Source of the DNA: an uncultured bacterium
GTDB lineage: Bacteria > Planctomycetota > Phycisphaerae > Phycisphaerales > SM1A02
Reading direction: 5' to 3'
Length of the DNA stretch: 41,600 nucleotides
Assembly (NCBI GenBank): GCA_903911205.1
Contig: CAIWCL010000181.1
Location: 1 to 41,600 of the forward strand
Of this stretch, positions 27,483 through 37,326 are shown one piece after another. The notes under the pieces are model-generated. The model saw nothing but the letters and a program-made list of their open reading frames with translations, ran no database searches and was not told the DNA's origin. The stretch's first letter is position 1. Every line of letters starts with the position of its first letter. The position numbers and the translations under genes are program-made.

Positions 27483-29576
27483 GTGTTGCCTCAACACCAC
27501 ACAACCCTCCTCAACGTGCCGCGCTCCGCGCTGCTCCTCGCGCTCGTCGCGATCCTTGCGCACGCCACATGCCTTTGGGCAGGCTGGATTTGGGACGACG
27601 ACTCCTACGTCACGGCCAATTCTATTTTGTCTTCTCCTTATGGTTATGTTGACGTATTTATACCGGGAAACACGCCGCAGTACTACCCGTTGGTGTTCGC
27701 GGGATTTTGGATCGAGCATGCGATCGTTGGTGTCGAACCGTTTGCGTATCACCTCGTCAATCTCATCCTCCACGCAATCAATGCAGCATTGCTCTTCGTC
27801 GTGCTCACGCAACTCAAGATCCGAAATGCATTTTGGATCGCTGCGATTTTCGCGGCACATCCGGTGGGTGTGGAGAGTGTTGCGTGGGTCACTGAACGAA
27901 AAAATGTTCAATCGATGATGTTCGCCCTCGCGAGTATCTCGCTCTATCTCCGACATCTTGATGCGCCGCAAGGACGAGTCATTGGAACGTGGTGCGCATC
28001 ATTTCTGCTGTTTCTCTGCGCACTGCTCTCCAAGACGACCGCGATCTTTGTGCCACCATGTCTGGTGCTTGCGTTGCTATGGATGAAGAAGCCACTCCAG
28101 ATGCGAGTTGTTGTAGGCATCGTGCCGTTCTTTGTTGCAGGAATTGGAGCAGGGCTCTTCACCGCGCACATTGAGCGGAGCATCGTCGGCGCGACTGGAA
28201 GTGAGTTCGCGATGACGTACTTCGAACGGCTTCAACTTGCCGGACGTACCGCAGCGTTTTACATCCGCCAATTCGCGATTCCGGATGAGCAGATCTTTAT
28301 CTACCCGCGATTCACCATCGATGTCGCCAGCATTGTGGACTGGCTGCCATTCCTTAGTGGGCTCGCCGTACTTGCGTGGGGTGTCCGCTGTTGGAACCAG
28401 CGTCGTGGTCCGCTCCTTGTCACACTCTGGTACGGCGCGGCGCTCTTTCCGGCCCTCGGCTTCTTTGATGTGTGGCCGTTCCGATACTCCTTTGTCGCAG
28501 ACCACTTCGCATATGCGGCGATGCCTGTGCTTGCACTTCTCATCGTCACGTTCATCGCCGGAATCACGGCTGGCCTGACTGAACGGCAACGCCTCGTGTC
28601 GCTCACCGTACTGATCACGATCTTTGTTGCGCTCTCTTGGCGCGCGACCGCGAAGTACGACAACGAAGAAACTCTTTGGCTCGATACCGCTCGACGAAAT
28701 CCGAATGCCTGGATCGCGCACAACAATCTCGCGTCGATCGAACTGCGCAGAGCAGGGGAGTCGATCGGGCGAAGCGACTCCAGTTCAATGCGTGTTCATG
28801 CGATGAACGCGCTCGAGCGCGCGCGTCGAGCCGGTGAACTCAAGCCCGACGAAGCATCCAACGCTGCGAATCGCAGTGAAGCGTTGCGCCTTCTTGGAGA
28901 CCTCGACGCAGCGCTTGTCGAGATCGACCAAGCAATTGCGCTTCAACCGAACTACGGCGAGTTTCGTTGGTCGAGGGCGCGGATCCTGGAACTCCTCGGC
29001 CGAACCGACGAAGCACGCGCAGAACTTGAAGCATGTGTCAAGGTCGCAGCCGGAGCGCGCGATGAGATTCCCGCGCGACGTGATCTCATGCGACTCGCGC
29101 TCGCGCGCAATGATGCGCAAGAAGCGTTGCAGCAGTGTCGCGCATTGATCAAACAAGATCCGCGCAATGCAGATTTGATTGCGAACCTCGGGTCGATTCT
29201 CGCGAGCACTGGGGATATGGAGCAGGGAAGGCGCGAACTACGTCGAGCCTTACAACTGCGACCCATGTTCTCAAGCGATCAAGCACTCTTGCGCGCCGCG
29301 GTTGCGTACCTCCGACTTGCGATCGCCGTGCGGCTTGACGCAGCAGAACTCGCGGAAGCGGCGGCAGCGGTTGAAACACTTCGTACATTCGCGCCCAACG
29401 ATCCCGGAACGCGCTTCTTCGAACTTGCGGTTCAACTGAACGGCGGCGACCAATCTGCTCGGGCGAAAATCGAGGCGATGGAAGCAGATGCCCGTGCCGC
29501 AGGAGGGCCGGCGGCAACCGCGTTCGCCGAGGAGGTCGCGGCGTTCCTCTCGAAGCGACCCACGGGTACTCCGTGA
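27483..29576 (+). CDS. TMTC-like integral membrane protein with C-terminal TPR repeats
   Basis: GTG start; WIWDDDSYVT motif, multiple TM helices, AAHPVGVESVAWVTERKN, then TPR pattern (ALVEIDQAIALQPNYGEFRWSRARILELLGRTDEARAELE). Confidence 0.8.
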   Translation: MLPQHHTTLLNVPRSALLLALVAILAHATCLWAGWIWDDDSYVTANSILSSPYGYVDVFIPGNTPQYYPLVFAGFWIEHAIVGVEPFAYHLVNLILHAINAALLFVVLTQLKIRNAFWIAAIFAAHPVGVESVAWVTERKNVQSMMFALASISLYLRHLDAPQGRVIGTWCASFLLFLCALLSKTTAIFVPPCLVLALLWMKKPLQMRVVVGIVPFFVAGIGAGLFTAHIERSIVGATGSEFAMTYFERLQLAGRTAAFYIRQFAIPDEQIFIYPRFTIDVASIVDWLPFLSGLAVLAWGVRCWNQRRGPLLVTLWYGAALFPALGFFDVWPFRYSFVADHFAYAAMPVLALLIVTFIAGITAGLTERQRLVSLTVLITIFVALSWRATAKYDNEETLWLDTARRNPNAWIAHNNLASIELRRAGESIGRSDSSSMRVHAMNALERARRAGELKPDEASNAANRSEALRLLGDLDAALVEIDQAIALQPNYGEFRWSRARILELLGRTDEARAELEACVKVAAGARDEIPARRDLMRLALARNDAQEALQQCRALIKQDPRNADLIANLGSILASTGDMEQGRRELRRALQLRPMFSSDQALLRAAVAYLRLAIAVRLDAAELAEAAAAVETLRTFAPNDPGTRFFELAVQLNGGDQSARAKIEAMEADARAAGGPAATAFAEEVAAFLSKRPTGTP

Positions 29577-29599
29577 GACGCTACATTCCTCCCGTTCGG

Positions 29600-29736
29600 T
29601 TGTCCTGAACACGCGCACGGGTCCGAAGGCGGTGTGATTCCGCCACGAAGGCGTCACCGTGAACCTTCCCACAGCTCGCTGTGGGTTGGCACAGTCGGGT
29701 CGAGTCCCGCGCGCGTCGTACTTCCTGCCTCCGCTC
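29600..29736 (+). ncRNA. Candidate cobalamin-like riboswitch leader
   Basis: CGGTGTGATTCCG followed by CACGAAGGCGTCACCGTGA resembles the RF00174 core (CGGUGxxAxUCCG ... CCCGCxACUGU); perfect 8-bp hairpin cccacagc-tc-gctgtggg (29668-29685); GxGTC...CCTGCC near 29713-29729 partly matches the B12-box region, but its central bases do not. Confidence 0.4.
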
Positions 29737-29893
29737 CTGAGGTGTGGTCGTTCGCTCTGTGCGTCGCCTGTCTGCGATCGCATGATGCGTACGAACTTCA
29801 CAGCAGGGGAACCTCCTCGGATGCGGGCCTGTTGGTTGACCGCGTTGGAGTCGCGGTGTACGCGGCCGCTCATGCCGCAAGAAGGAGACGCAC

Positions 29894-30442
29894 ATGATGT
29901 GCGCATGGGTTCGTTTGTGTTCCACCCGTAGAGCTTTTGGAGCCGTGTTGGCGATCGCCGCGTGTGAAACGGCGAGTGCGTCGCTCGTAGGGAACTACGT
30001 TGTTGGCTCGGGCACGAGCGCGAGCTTCGTCCAATTCCAGTTCACGAATGCGAACACGTATCTCTACGAAGTTCGATACGACGGCGCGATGACCGGCAAG
30101 GGCCTCTTCGCAATCATCGGCTCCGCGCAACCGGGGTTCTTCGCCTACACCTACGACACCTACAGTTTCGGCGACTTCGTCACCGGCATCACTATCGGCG
30201 CCGACAGTGACTCGGGTTACGGCACGCCACCCGACTACCTCGACTACTGGCACTATTGGACGCGCACGTCCGTCGGCGACGCGTGGACTGAGTCGTTTGT
30301 CGGCTTCGGCGACCGCACTGTGTCGAATGGTTCGTGGGACGGCTGGGTCTTCAACTCGGCAGCAGCGCCCGCGGCGGTTCCGGGGCCTGGCGCGATCGCA
30401 CTTCTCGCGATGACAGGGATGGCCCGACGACGTCGACGTTGA
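29894..30442 (+). CDS. PEP-CTERM-like secreted protein
   Basis: SD GAAGGAG before ATG; signal-like N-terminus; C-terminus VPGPGAIALLAMTGMARRRRR (motif, hydrophobic helix, Arg cluster). Confidence 0.8.
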   Translation: MMCAWVRLCSTRRAFGAVLAIAACETASASLVGNYVVGSGTSASFVQFQFTNANTYLYEVRYDGAMTGKGLFAIIGSAQPGFFAYTYDTYSFGDFVTGITIGADSDSGYGTPPDYLDYWHYWTRTSVGDAWTESFVGFGDRTVSNGSWDGWVFNSAAAPAAVPGPGAIALLAMTGMARRRRR

Positions 30443-30463
30443 GTTAACGATGCCGTTCCCAAA

Positions 30464-30508
30464 CGAAGGACAACAGGCCTCGCATGACGCGGGGCCTGTT
30501 GTCTTTCG
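30464..30508 (+). terminator. Long stem-loop between convergent genes
   Basis: cgaaggacaacaggcc ... ggcctgttgtctttcg, 16-bp stem with one mismatch/wobble; inner cgc-atgac-gcg. Confidence 0.8.
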
Positions 30509-30558
30509 TGTTGATGTCGGTTCGCGCAACGAGCGCGGAAATCGTGTTCGACTTTGGA

Positions 30559-33500
30559 TCACTTCAGCGTCTTGAGGTACGCAACAACGTCGCGTATCTC
30601 GGCGTCCGAAAGAACGCCCGACATCGATGGCATCGCGCTCGCGCCAGCGTTCGCGTAACCCTCGACGATCCGCTCGTTCGGATTGATGAGTGAATGCAGG
30701 AGGTAACGCGCATCGCCGCGCGATGCAACGCCGTCCAGTGAGGGCGCCGCGTTACCGCCGCTTCCTCCGATCGCGTGGCACTTCATACAGACAGCACTCA
30801 TGTGATAGAGGACGACGTTTCGACCGCGCGCAACGTCGCCGCCGTCAAGCGTGAGCGACTCATATCGCGCGGTCGCATCGTTCCCGAGTGACGTCTTCCA
30901 GCGGTCAAGCGCCATGGCAACGGGGCCTTCAGTCCGCGCGCTGCCGGCGTCAACAATCTCAAGTCGCAGCGCAGGATCAAGCGAGCCATCGGCGAGTTGC
31001 TGCGCGATTGGCGCGAGTGCCTGGTCGGCCGCCACACCGAAGAACGCGAGATCACGAATCGCGCGCTGTCGCTCGAATGTTGAGCCGTGTTCGGCAGCGT
31101 CAGCGAGCGCAGCAAGGGCGCGCGTGTCATTCAACTCACGCAGCATGGTGCGCGCTTCCGCACGGAGTTCCGCGGCATCAGACACGAGCGCGGCATCGAC
31201 GGCACTCGCCAGCCGACCACTCTTGTCACCCGCAAGTGAACGCAGACTGGAGACGCGCTCAGAGGGCGAAAGACGCGTGTCGGACACCGCGCGTAGTGCA
31301 GCCTCTGGGTCAAGCGACACGCCATGCTTTGCAGCCACATCACGAGCGACAGACCGGAGGATCGGGTCAGGATTCTCTGCAAGCGCGGCGAGCTTGCGTG
31401 CGAGCGTTGCCTTGAACGCACTCTCATCGCGTGTTTGTGTTGCAAGAACACGGAACGCACCATTCACGCGATTGCGGGGTGCACCATCGTTCCAAGCACC
31501 GAGTGCTTCGAGTGCCTCAACGCGCATTGGAAGCGGGTTCGCGGGCGAGAGTGCAACGTCACAAAGGAGCGCGGCGGTTTCGTTCGTGCCCTCCGCGAGA
31601 CACGCTTCGATCGCACGGCGGAGATGTGGAAACTCGCTGCGATCCACAGGCGCCGCGCCAATCGGTGCTTCGATACGCCCACTCGGTAGGCGCCACATGA
31701 GGGAGCAATGGTCACCGCCTCCGCCCTCCGCGTGGAGCGCTTGAATCGCGTAGCGCTTGCCTTTCTCAAGTGAAATCGGCTTTGAGCGCTGTGCGGGCTG
31801 ACTCTCATAATCACCGGGGTTTGCATAGCCCTCAACGTGTGCGATCTCCACGAGACTTGTCGGATCGTCACTCGACCCAAGGAAGAGGATCGAATCATCG
31901 TCGCTCGCGATCGCAAACTCATACGCGCCAGTTTCAGGCGCTTCAACGACTCCACGGATCCGGGCGATGTATTGATTGCCCGCGTTCTTCGGCGCTTCGC
32001 CAACCGTGAGCGCTTTTGATTCGTCGGGCGTGCGTGTGAAGACTTCGCCCTTGCGAAGATCATCGACGGTGCCCGCACGATTGAGCTTCCAAACCTCACG
32101 CGTGAATTCGTGATTCACCCGCGGCGCATCCGCGACGGTCGTTGATGGTGGCGCTGCGAAACGTGCCGCGCTCGCCGCGAGTTGCGGACGGAGCGACGCC
32201 AGAGGGATGTCGTTGATGGCGCGTGCGGCTTCGAGTCGGATCACCCGTTCAGGATCATTGAGGAATCCCGCGATGCGTGGATCACGCAATTTGCGCATCG
32301 CGAGGCACGCGGCCATGCGAATCGATGAGGCGGGATCGGCGGAAAGTTCACCCAGGCGCGCACGGTCGTTCATCCACGCGAGTGCTTGGACGCCCGCGTG
32401 ACGAAGGAACGGATCACGATCCGCGTTCTCCGCGATCATGGAAACCACGAAGGGTGCCTTGTCGCGTGCGCCCATTCTTCCAAGCGCCATCGCCGCAAAC
32501 GCGCGAACGCGTGCATTGTCATCCGAGCAGAGTTCGGCGAGCGCGTCGGCCGAAGCAATCGCGCGTGCCTCGCCAAGCATGCGTGCGGCTTGTGCGCGAA
32601 TCTCTGCGTCGCGATCCGCGAGTACGGGCACGACAAACTCCCACGGCTGTTGATCGCGTGTGAGTGATTCCGCCTCGAGCGTGCTCGATCCGCGAAGTTT
32701 TGTCGAAGCCTGTTGACCCAGCGCCCAAATCGCATGAATTCGCGCAAAGCGATTGGAAGACGATGTGACGATATCGCCGAGCAGTGCCGTTGTTTCGCGA
32801 CCACGCACGGCGAGCGCGAACTGTGCACGTTGACGGACGCGACGATCCGCATGCGAAAGGAGCGACGCGAGTTCATCGGCATCGCGACGGGCAAAGCCAT
32901 CGCGGAAGAGTTGTGTCACTTCCGCGATGCGCGGATCCGTCAGTCGCGATGGGTCCCACACCGCGTAGAGCTCGCCTTTGTCACCAGAACCCCAGCCACC
33001 ACCCCAGTCGGTGATATACATCTTGCCGTCGTATCCGAAGTCGACGTCCGTCGGCAGGACGTTCTCAACGAACGGATGTTCATCGACCACTTTGAAACCG
33101 GCGCCAACAGGTTCCACCGCAAACGCGAGGATGCGCGAGTAGCTATCACCACCGAGAAAGTCGCAGAGGAAGAAGTGGTCGTTGTAGCGCTCGGGTAATC
33201 CAAGCCCGGGATAGAAAACAAGCCCTGACGGACCAGCGCCCACGTGATCGAGCGGCGGAAGCGTCCATGCTGGTTGCAATGGATTCGCTTCCTTCACCTT
33301 CACATCCTCGAACCGATGCGGCGCGAGATCGGGCCGGAGATGCCAAATCCCTTCTTGATTCCATGGACCACGCTGATTCGCGCCCTCGAGCGTTTGGTAG
33401 TCCATCGACCAACCGGTTTCGCCACCTTCCATGCAGTAGACAAAGCGCGCCTTATCACCGCCGTCCGAGTTGTTGTCGCCGGTAAAGAGATTGCCGTAGT

Positions 33501-34410
33501 TGTCGAACGCGAGCTCTTGCGGATTGCGCAGTCCCGTGCAGTACAGCTCGAGCTCGCTGCCATCTGGATTCATTCGAAAGACCGCGCCTGAGCGCGGATC
33601 ATGCATCAGGATGCCGTCCGACGTGCGCACGTCGTAGCCGCGGTCGCCGATGGACCAGTAGATCTTGCCGTCGTAGCCGAGGACGAGACCGTGCATGTCG
33701 TGACCGCGCAACGCAACACGAACGCCGTAGCCAGAGGAATCCTTCGCGACGAATTCAGCGACGCCGTCGCCGTCCTTATCGATCAATCGCCAAAGATGCG
33801 GAATGTTGGTGTAGAAGATGTCGCCATCGAGCGCGAGCAGTCCTGCGCCTGTGCCATCCAACGGATCGTTGAATGGGCCTGCGAAAACGGTTCGGGTTTC
33901 AGGCGTACCGTCGCGGTTCGCGTCTGCGAGTTTGGCGACGCGGTCCGCGTACTTTGAGTAGTACGCCATACCACCCTCGCGCTTCGACGCCCACTTCTCA
34001 TACATCTTGAGGCGGTCCGCGACCGTCTCACACGCGAGGTCATCGAGCAACCAATATGAGCTGTGTCGATTGTCTTCGACGCCGAGGTCTTGTCGATCGC
34101 TCTCTGCAAAATAGAAGTCGCCGCGTTCGTCGATGCAGAACGCGACAGGATCGTCGAGCAAGGGATACAGCGCGATCGTGGACTTCGCGAGCCCAGCCAC
34201 AGGTTTGATCTTGCACGCAGCGTCGTCGGTCTTCGGTGCGACAGTGCCTGAGTTGGTGCCCGAGTTGGTGCCCGAGTTCGTACTCGAGCTCGCGGCGGAA
34301 CCATCGCCGTGTTGGGAAGGCGGCACCGTCGCTGCTGTTGCAGTGCCCAGGGAAGACGCAATGACCGAAATCGGCAGGGTCACGATGAACGACGCAAGCG
34401 GAGCGTGCAT
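30559..34410 (-). CDS. Large secreted protein: sorbosone-dehydrogenase-like beta-propeller, HEAT repeats, PA14-like insert, C-terminal cytochrome c haem-binding domain
   Basis: GLRNPQELAFDNYGNLFTGDNNSDGGDKARF; repeated HEAT-like helices; GAYEFAIASDDDSILFLGSSDDP (PA14-like); CMKCH haem motif with PSMSGVLSDAEIRDVVAYLKTL. Confidence 0.88.
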   Translation of the reverse strand: MHAPLASFIVTLPISVIASSLGTATAATVPPSQHGDGSAASSSTNSGTNSGTNSGTVAPKTDDAACKIKPVAGLAKSTIALYPLLDDPVAFCIDERGDFYFAESDRQDLGVEDNRHSSYWLLDDLACETVADRLKMYEKWASKREGGMAYYSKYADRVAKLADANRDGTPETRTVFAGPFNDPLDGTGAGLLALDGDIFYTNIPHLWRLIDKDGDGVAEFVAKDSSGYGVRVALRGHDMHGLVLGYDGKIYWSIGDRGYDVRTSDGILMHDPRSGAVFRMNPDGSELELYCTGLRNPQELAFDNYGNLFTGDNNSDGGDKARFVYCMEGGETGWSMDYQTLEGANQRGPWNQEGIWHLRPDLAPHRFEDVKVKEANPLQPAWTLPPLDHVGAGPSGLVFYPGLGLPERYNDHFFLCDFLGGDSYSRILAFAVEPVGAGFKVVDEHPFVENVLPTDVDFGYDGKMYITDWGGGWGSGDKGELYAVWDPSRLTDPRIAEVTQLFRDGFARRDADELASLLSHADRRVRQRAQFALAVRGRETTALLGDIVTSSSNRFARIHAIWALGQQASTKLRGSSTLEAESLTRDQQPWEFVVPVLADRDAEIRAQAARMLGEARAIASADALAELCSDDNARVRAFAAMALGRMGARDKAPFVVSMIAENADRDPFLRHAGVQALAWMNDRARLGELSADPASSIRMAACLAMRKLRDPRIAGFLNDPERVIRLEAARAINDIPLASLRPQLAASAARFAAPPSTTVADAPRVNHEFTREVWKLNRAGTVDDLRKGEVFTRTPDESKALTVGEAPKNAGNQYIARIRGVVEAPETGAYEFAIASDDDSILFLGSSDDPTSLVEIAHVEGYANPGDYESQPAQRSKPISLEKGKRYAIQALHAEGGGGDHCSLMWRLPSGRIEAPIGAAPVDRSEFPHLRRAIEACLAEGTNETAALLCDVALSPANPLPMRVEALEALGAWNDGAPRNRVNGAFRVLATQTRDESAFKATLARKLAALAENPDPILRSVARDVAAKHGVSLDPEAALRAVSDTRLSPSERVSSLRSLAGDKSGRLASAVDAALVSDAAELRAEARTMLRELNDTRALAALADAAEHGSTFERQRAIRDLAFFGVAADQALAPIAQQLADGSLDPALRLEIVDAGSARTEGPVAMALDRWKTSLGNDATARYESLTLDGGDVARGRNVVLYHMSAVCMKCHAIGGSGGNAAPSLDGVASRGDARYLLHSLINPNERIVEGYANAGASAMPSMSGVLSDAEIRDVVAYLKTLK
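34250..34285. repeat. 12-bp tandem repeat (gagttggtgccc x2 + one degenerate copy) encoding NSGT repeats
   Basis: Read directly; encodes NSGTNSGTNSGT on the minus strand. Confidence 0.85.
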
Positions 34411-34459
34411 TTCGTCATGCTACCGATCACCGACATCGATCCGAAGCGCAGAGGGGATT

Positions 34460-35698
34460 TCAGCGGGAAGTTGCGCGAGAGTTCGATGGCACTTGAATCG
34501 GGACGGTCGTCGGCAACGCAGGCGGAGCGATCGAACCACCATTCCGACGAAGAATCTCGCCAAGGTAAGGGGATCGCTGCATTTGCTCGAGGAGAACGCG
34601 TTCGAGGGCCTCGAGAGACCTCGGCACCTCCGCGCGCTGAGAGGAGATGGTCAGAGACTCAAGCCCATCGTTGTAACTGGCACGGAGAAAGTGCCAAGCC
34701 TCGTTCGATCGCCCTTCGTACACGAGTTCAAGGAAGGCATCGAGGACGAGACCAAGCGCCTCGTCGGACTTCGATCCTGCAAACGCATCAGTCTCAGAGG
34801 CCGCGGCAAGCGTACGAAGTTTGGCTCGCACGCCCTGCAGTCGCACCTCGTCTGGAGCGGCGGAAGGATCCGCGTCACTCCAGACGATCTTCGACGATGT
34901 GGGAGTACCGCGAAGTGCAACCGACGGGCTATTCACCCCGGTTGTCAGCCAGTACTTGTAGGTCAGGTCGTAGGCGATCCAGATGTCGGGCTCTGCCTGC
35001 TCGGGCGTCGATTTGATGAAGGCACCTTCGTGAAGCACTGCGAAGGGGAGGAAGTCGGGAAGCGGGGCATCCCCGCCGCCAATACGAAACGCGTAGGTCT
35101 CGCTCAGACCGAGTGAACCCCCCGAGTCGGATCGAACCCAAAGCAGCGTGACAGGCTCCTCACAGAAAGGATCTTGAAGTCGCGCGCTCCCCACAGAGGG
35201 GTGAGACATGGTCGACGCGAAGACGACGCGACCGGATTGTCGAACTTCAACAAGTGGCGAGGCGAGGTCGTCGGACCAGCGAGGTTGGGAGACCACAACC
35301 TGGCATCCAAGGATCGTTTGCGTGTTTTCGACTCGATAGCGCGGAAGCAGAAGCCGTCCAAAACCCTCGAAAGCGCCATTCCAGAGCCAAAACGCGACAC
35401 CAGAACAGATCAGAATGCGTCCGAACCACTTTATGTAGGGCCTCGGAAGCGTCTGCCGTAAACCCCCCGCGACCGACAGACTGTGCCCACATTCGGGACA
35501 GAGGGCCCCGGCGGCGATTGCGTCCGGGCGGGTTTGAGCGAGAGCGTGAAGGCACTTACCACAGTGAAGACGGTCCGTTCGCCGACCACGCAAAGCCCAC
35601 CACGCCGCGATGATTCCCAAGATTGCGAGCCCGACGCTCCACCAGTCCACGGGGCCCGACCAAAGAGCATGGAGTGACGCGAGCGAGAGTGGCATCAT
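34460..35698 (-). CDS. Membrane protein with N-terminal zinc ribbon (CGKC...CPEC), hypothetical
   Basis: HCGKCLHALAQTRPDAIAAGALCPECGHSL plus TM segments; start set at internal MPLSL region. Confidence 0.65.
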   Translation of the reverse strand: MMPLSLASLHALWSGPVDWWSVGLAILGIIAAWWALRGRRTDRLHCGKCLHALAQTRPDAIAAGALCPECGHSLSVAGGLRQTLPRPYIKWFGRILICSGVAFWLWNGAFEGFGRLLLPRYRVENTQTILGCQVVVSQPRWSDDLASPLVEVRQSGRVVFASTMSHPSVGSARLQDPFCEEPVTLLWVRSDSGGSLGLSETYAFRIGGGDAPLPDFLPFAVLHEGAFIKSTPEQAEPDIWIAYDLTYKYWLTTGVNSPSVALRGTPTSSKIVWSDADPSAAPDEVRLQGVRAKLRTLAAASETDAFAGSKSDEALGLVLDAFLELVYEGRSNEAWHFLRASYNDGLESLTISSQRAEVPRSLEALERVLLEQMQRSPYLGEILRRNGGSIAPPALPTTVPIQVPSNSRATSR

Positions 35699-35860
35699 CG
35701 AGAACGTATCGACCGAGTTCGGTCTGAGGGAACAGCAAGTTGCCGGCGCAGCAGGCACAGGGACCCACATTGAACCTATCGTCCGCGCCCTCGGCGCATG
35801 TTTGCGTTGACCGATCGAAGCAACACCCTGACTTCACAACAGTCCACGAAAGGAACTTCC

Positions 35861-36484
35861 ATGTTTGGCAAGACGATTGGCGTTCTCTCACTCGCAACTC
35901 TCTCGACCTTCGCGGTCGTTGGCATCGCCGCCACGCAAGATTCGAAGCCCGCTACATCCGCCCCAGCCAAGGCAGATGTCGCTGGCGCGTACAAGATCGA
36001 CGATGTCCACTCAAGCGCCTTTTTCCGCGTGATGCACGCAGGCGCCGGACAGTTCTGGGGGCGCTTCAACGATGTCTCTGGTTCGATGAGTTTCGACGCA
36101 GCGGGTGTACCCACCGCATTCGACATCTCCATTGCGATTGAGAGTGTTGACACCGCGAACGAGAAGCTCGACGGCCACCTGAAGAGCCCAGACTTCTTCA
36201 ACGCGAAGGAGTTCCCGGCGATGACTTTCAAGTCGACCGGCGTGAAGGAGCTCGAGAATGGCATGTATGAAGTGACGGGTGATCTCTCGATGCACGGCGT
36301 GACGAAGGCGATCACGGCAATGATCGAAGTCACAGGCCACTCGAACATGATGGGGAAGCGCGCGGGCGTCGAAGCAACGTTCTCCGTGAAGCGCAGTGAG
36401 TTCGGTATGAACTACGGCGTTGAGAAGGGTGTGCTTGGAGATAACACCCGGGTACTCGTCAACCTTGAGGCAGTCGCTGGCTGA
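35861..36484 (+). CDS. YceI family protein
   Basis: Signal peptide; YKIDDVHSSAFFRVMHAGAGQFWGRFNDVSGSMSFD, FPAMTFKSTGVKEL, GDLSMHGVTKAIT. Confidence 0.92.
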   Translation: MFGKTIGVLSLATLSTFAVVGIAATQDSKPATSAPAKADVAGAYKIDDVHSSAFFRVMHAGAGQFWGRFNDVSGSMSFDAAGVPTAFDISIAIESVDTANEKLDGHLKSPDFFNAKEFPAMTFKSTGVKELENGMYEVTGDLSMHGVTKAITAMIEVTGHSNMMGKRAGVEATFSVKRSEFGMNYGVEKGVLGDNTRVLVNLEAVAG

Positions 36485-36621
36485 ACAATGAAGCTCACCA
36501 GACACACATGAACTCCCGCGTAGGTTGGAACCGAGCAGGATCCACCCGCGAATGGAATTTCTACGACCGCCCGACTGAATCCGCACGGCCCCGCGGGTTC
36601 AGTCGGGCGGCGTGCTTTTGG

Positions 36622-36673
36622 GTGGATGCTTCGTGATCTGGTGGATGCTTCGTGATCTGGTGGATGCTTCGTG
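36622..36673. repeat. 19-bp tandem repeat (gtggatgcttcgtgatctg) x2.7
   Basis: 36622-36640, 36641-36659, partial 36660-36673. Confidence 0.9.
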
Positions 36674-36703
36674 GAAAGGACGCCAAAGCACTCGCGCGAG
36701 TCG

Positions 36704-36751
36704 CAAGATAAGTCACAAGATAAGTCACAAGATAAGTCACAAGATAAGTCA
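36704..36751. repeat. 12-bp perfect tandem repeat (caagataagtca) x4
   Basis: Read directly. Confidence 0.95.
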
Positions 36752-37326
36752 CAAGGCAGGCCGTAAGGGACGCACTTGAACCTCGACCACCCGCAAGAAG
36801 AGCCTTCGAAGCGTCGTCAAAATAACTTTCGTCAGGACGACGCGTGAACGACCCAAGCCACGCTTGCTTTCTGACAAACGACTCCTACCATCGCGCCCGC
36901 TGCGAAGGGAGTCGTAGCGCCTTTCAGACTTCAGCCGTGATTCCAACACGTCGGCTCTTCGAGTGCCTTCAGGGGTGTCTCGAAGATCAACGCGAGGACA
37001 CGAACTGACGCCGAGAAAGACGGCTGCAACAACCGACGTACGCACTCGGACAGACACGGAAGTTCTTCAGACACCTCAGTCGAGGCATTGGTGGAAACGA
37101 TGGTCGCGCCATGCGCGGTAGTTCGACGTGTCGTCCTTGGACGCACCAATCGATCTATCACATCGTGCGATGCAACGTCATCGATGAAAAACCTGCGACG
37201 AAAACTGGGGATGAGACCGCTTGGGAAGAAACGCTCTTCGACGCGAGGTCGCGTCGATATGGCGGACTGATCTGATTGCGTGCGAGAGATACGACGAGAT
37301 TTCGAACTCACACAAGGAGGCAGAGC

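Noticed and set aside
29694-29710. tRNA T-arm-like cgggtcgagtcccg
   Set aside because: Six-nt loop and no surrounding cloverleaf; better explained as part of the structured leader.
34133-35116. 327-aa plus-strand ORF
   Set aside because: Antisense to two better-supported minus-strand genes.
36561-36752. Minus-strand ORF encoding MTYLVTYLVTYLVTYL...
   Set aside because: Only a translation of the 12-bp repeat; no SD or recognisable protein.
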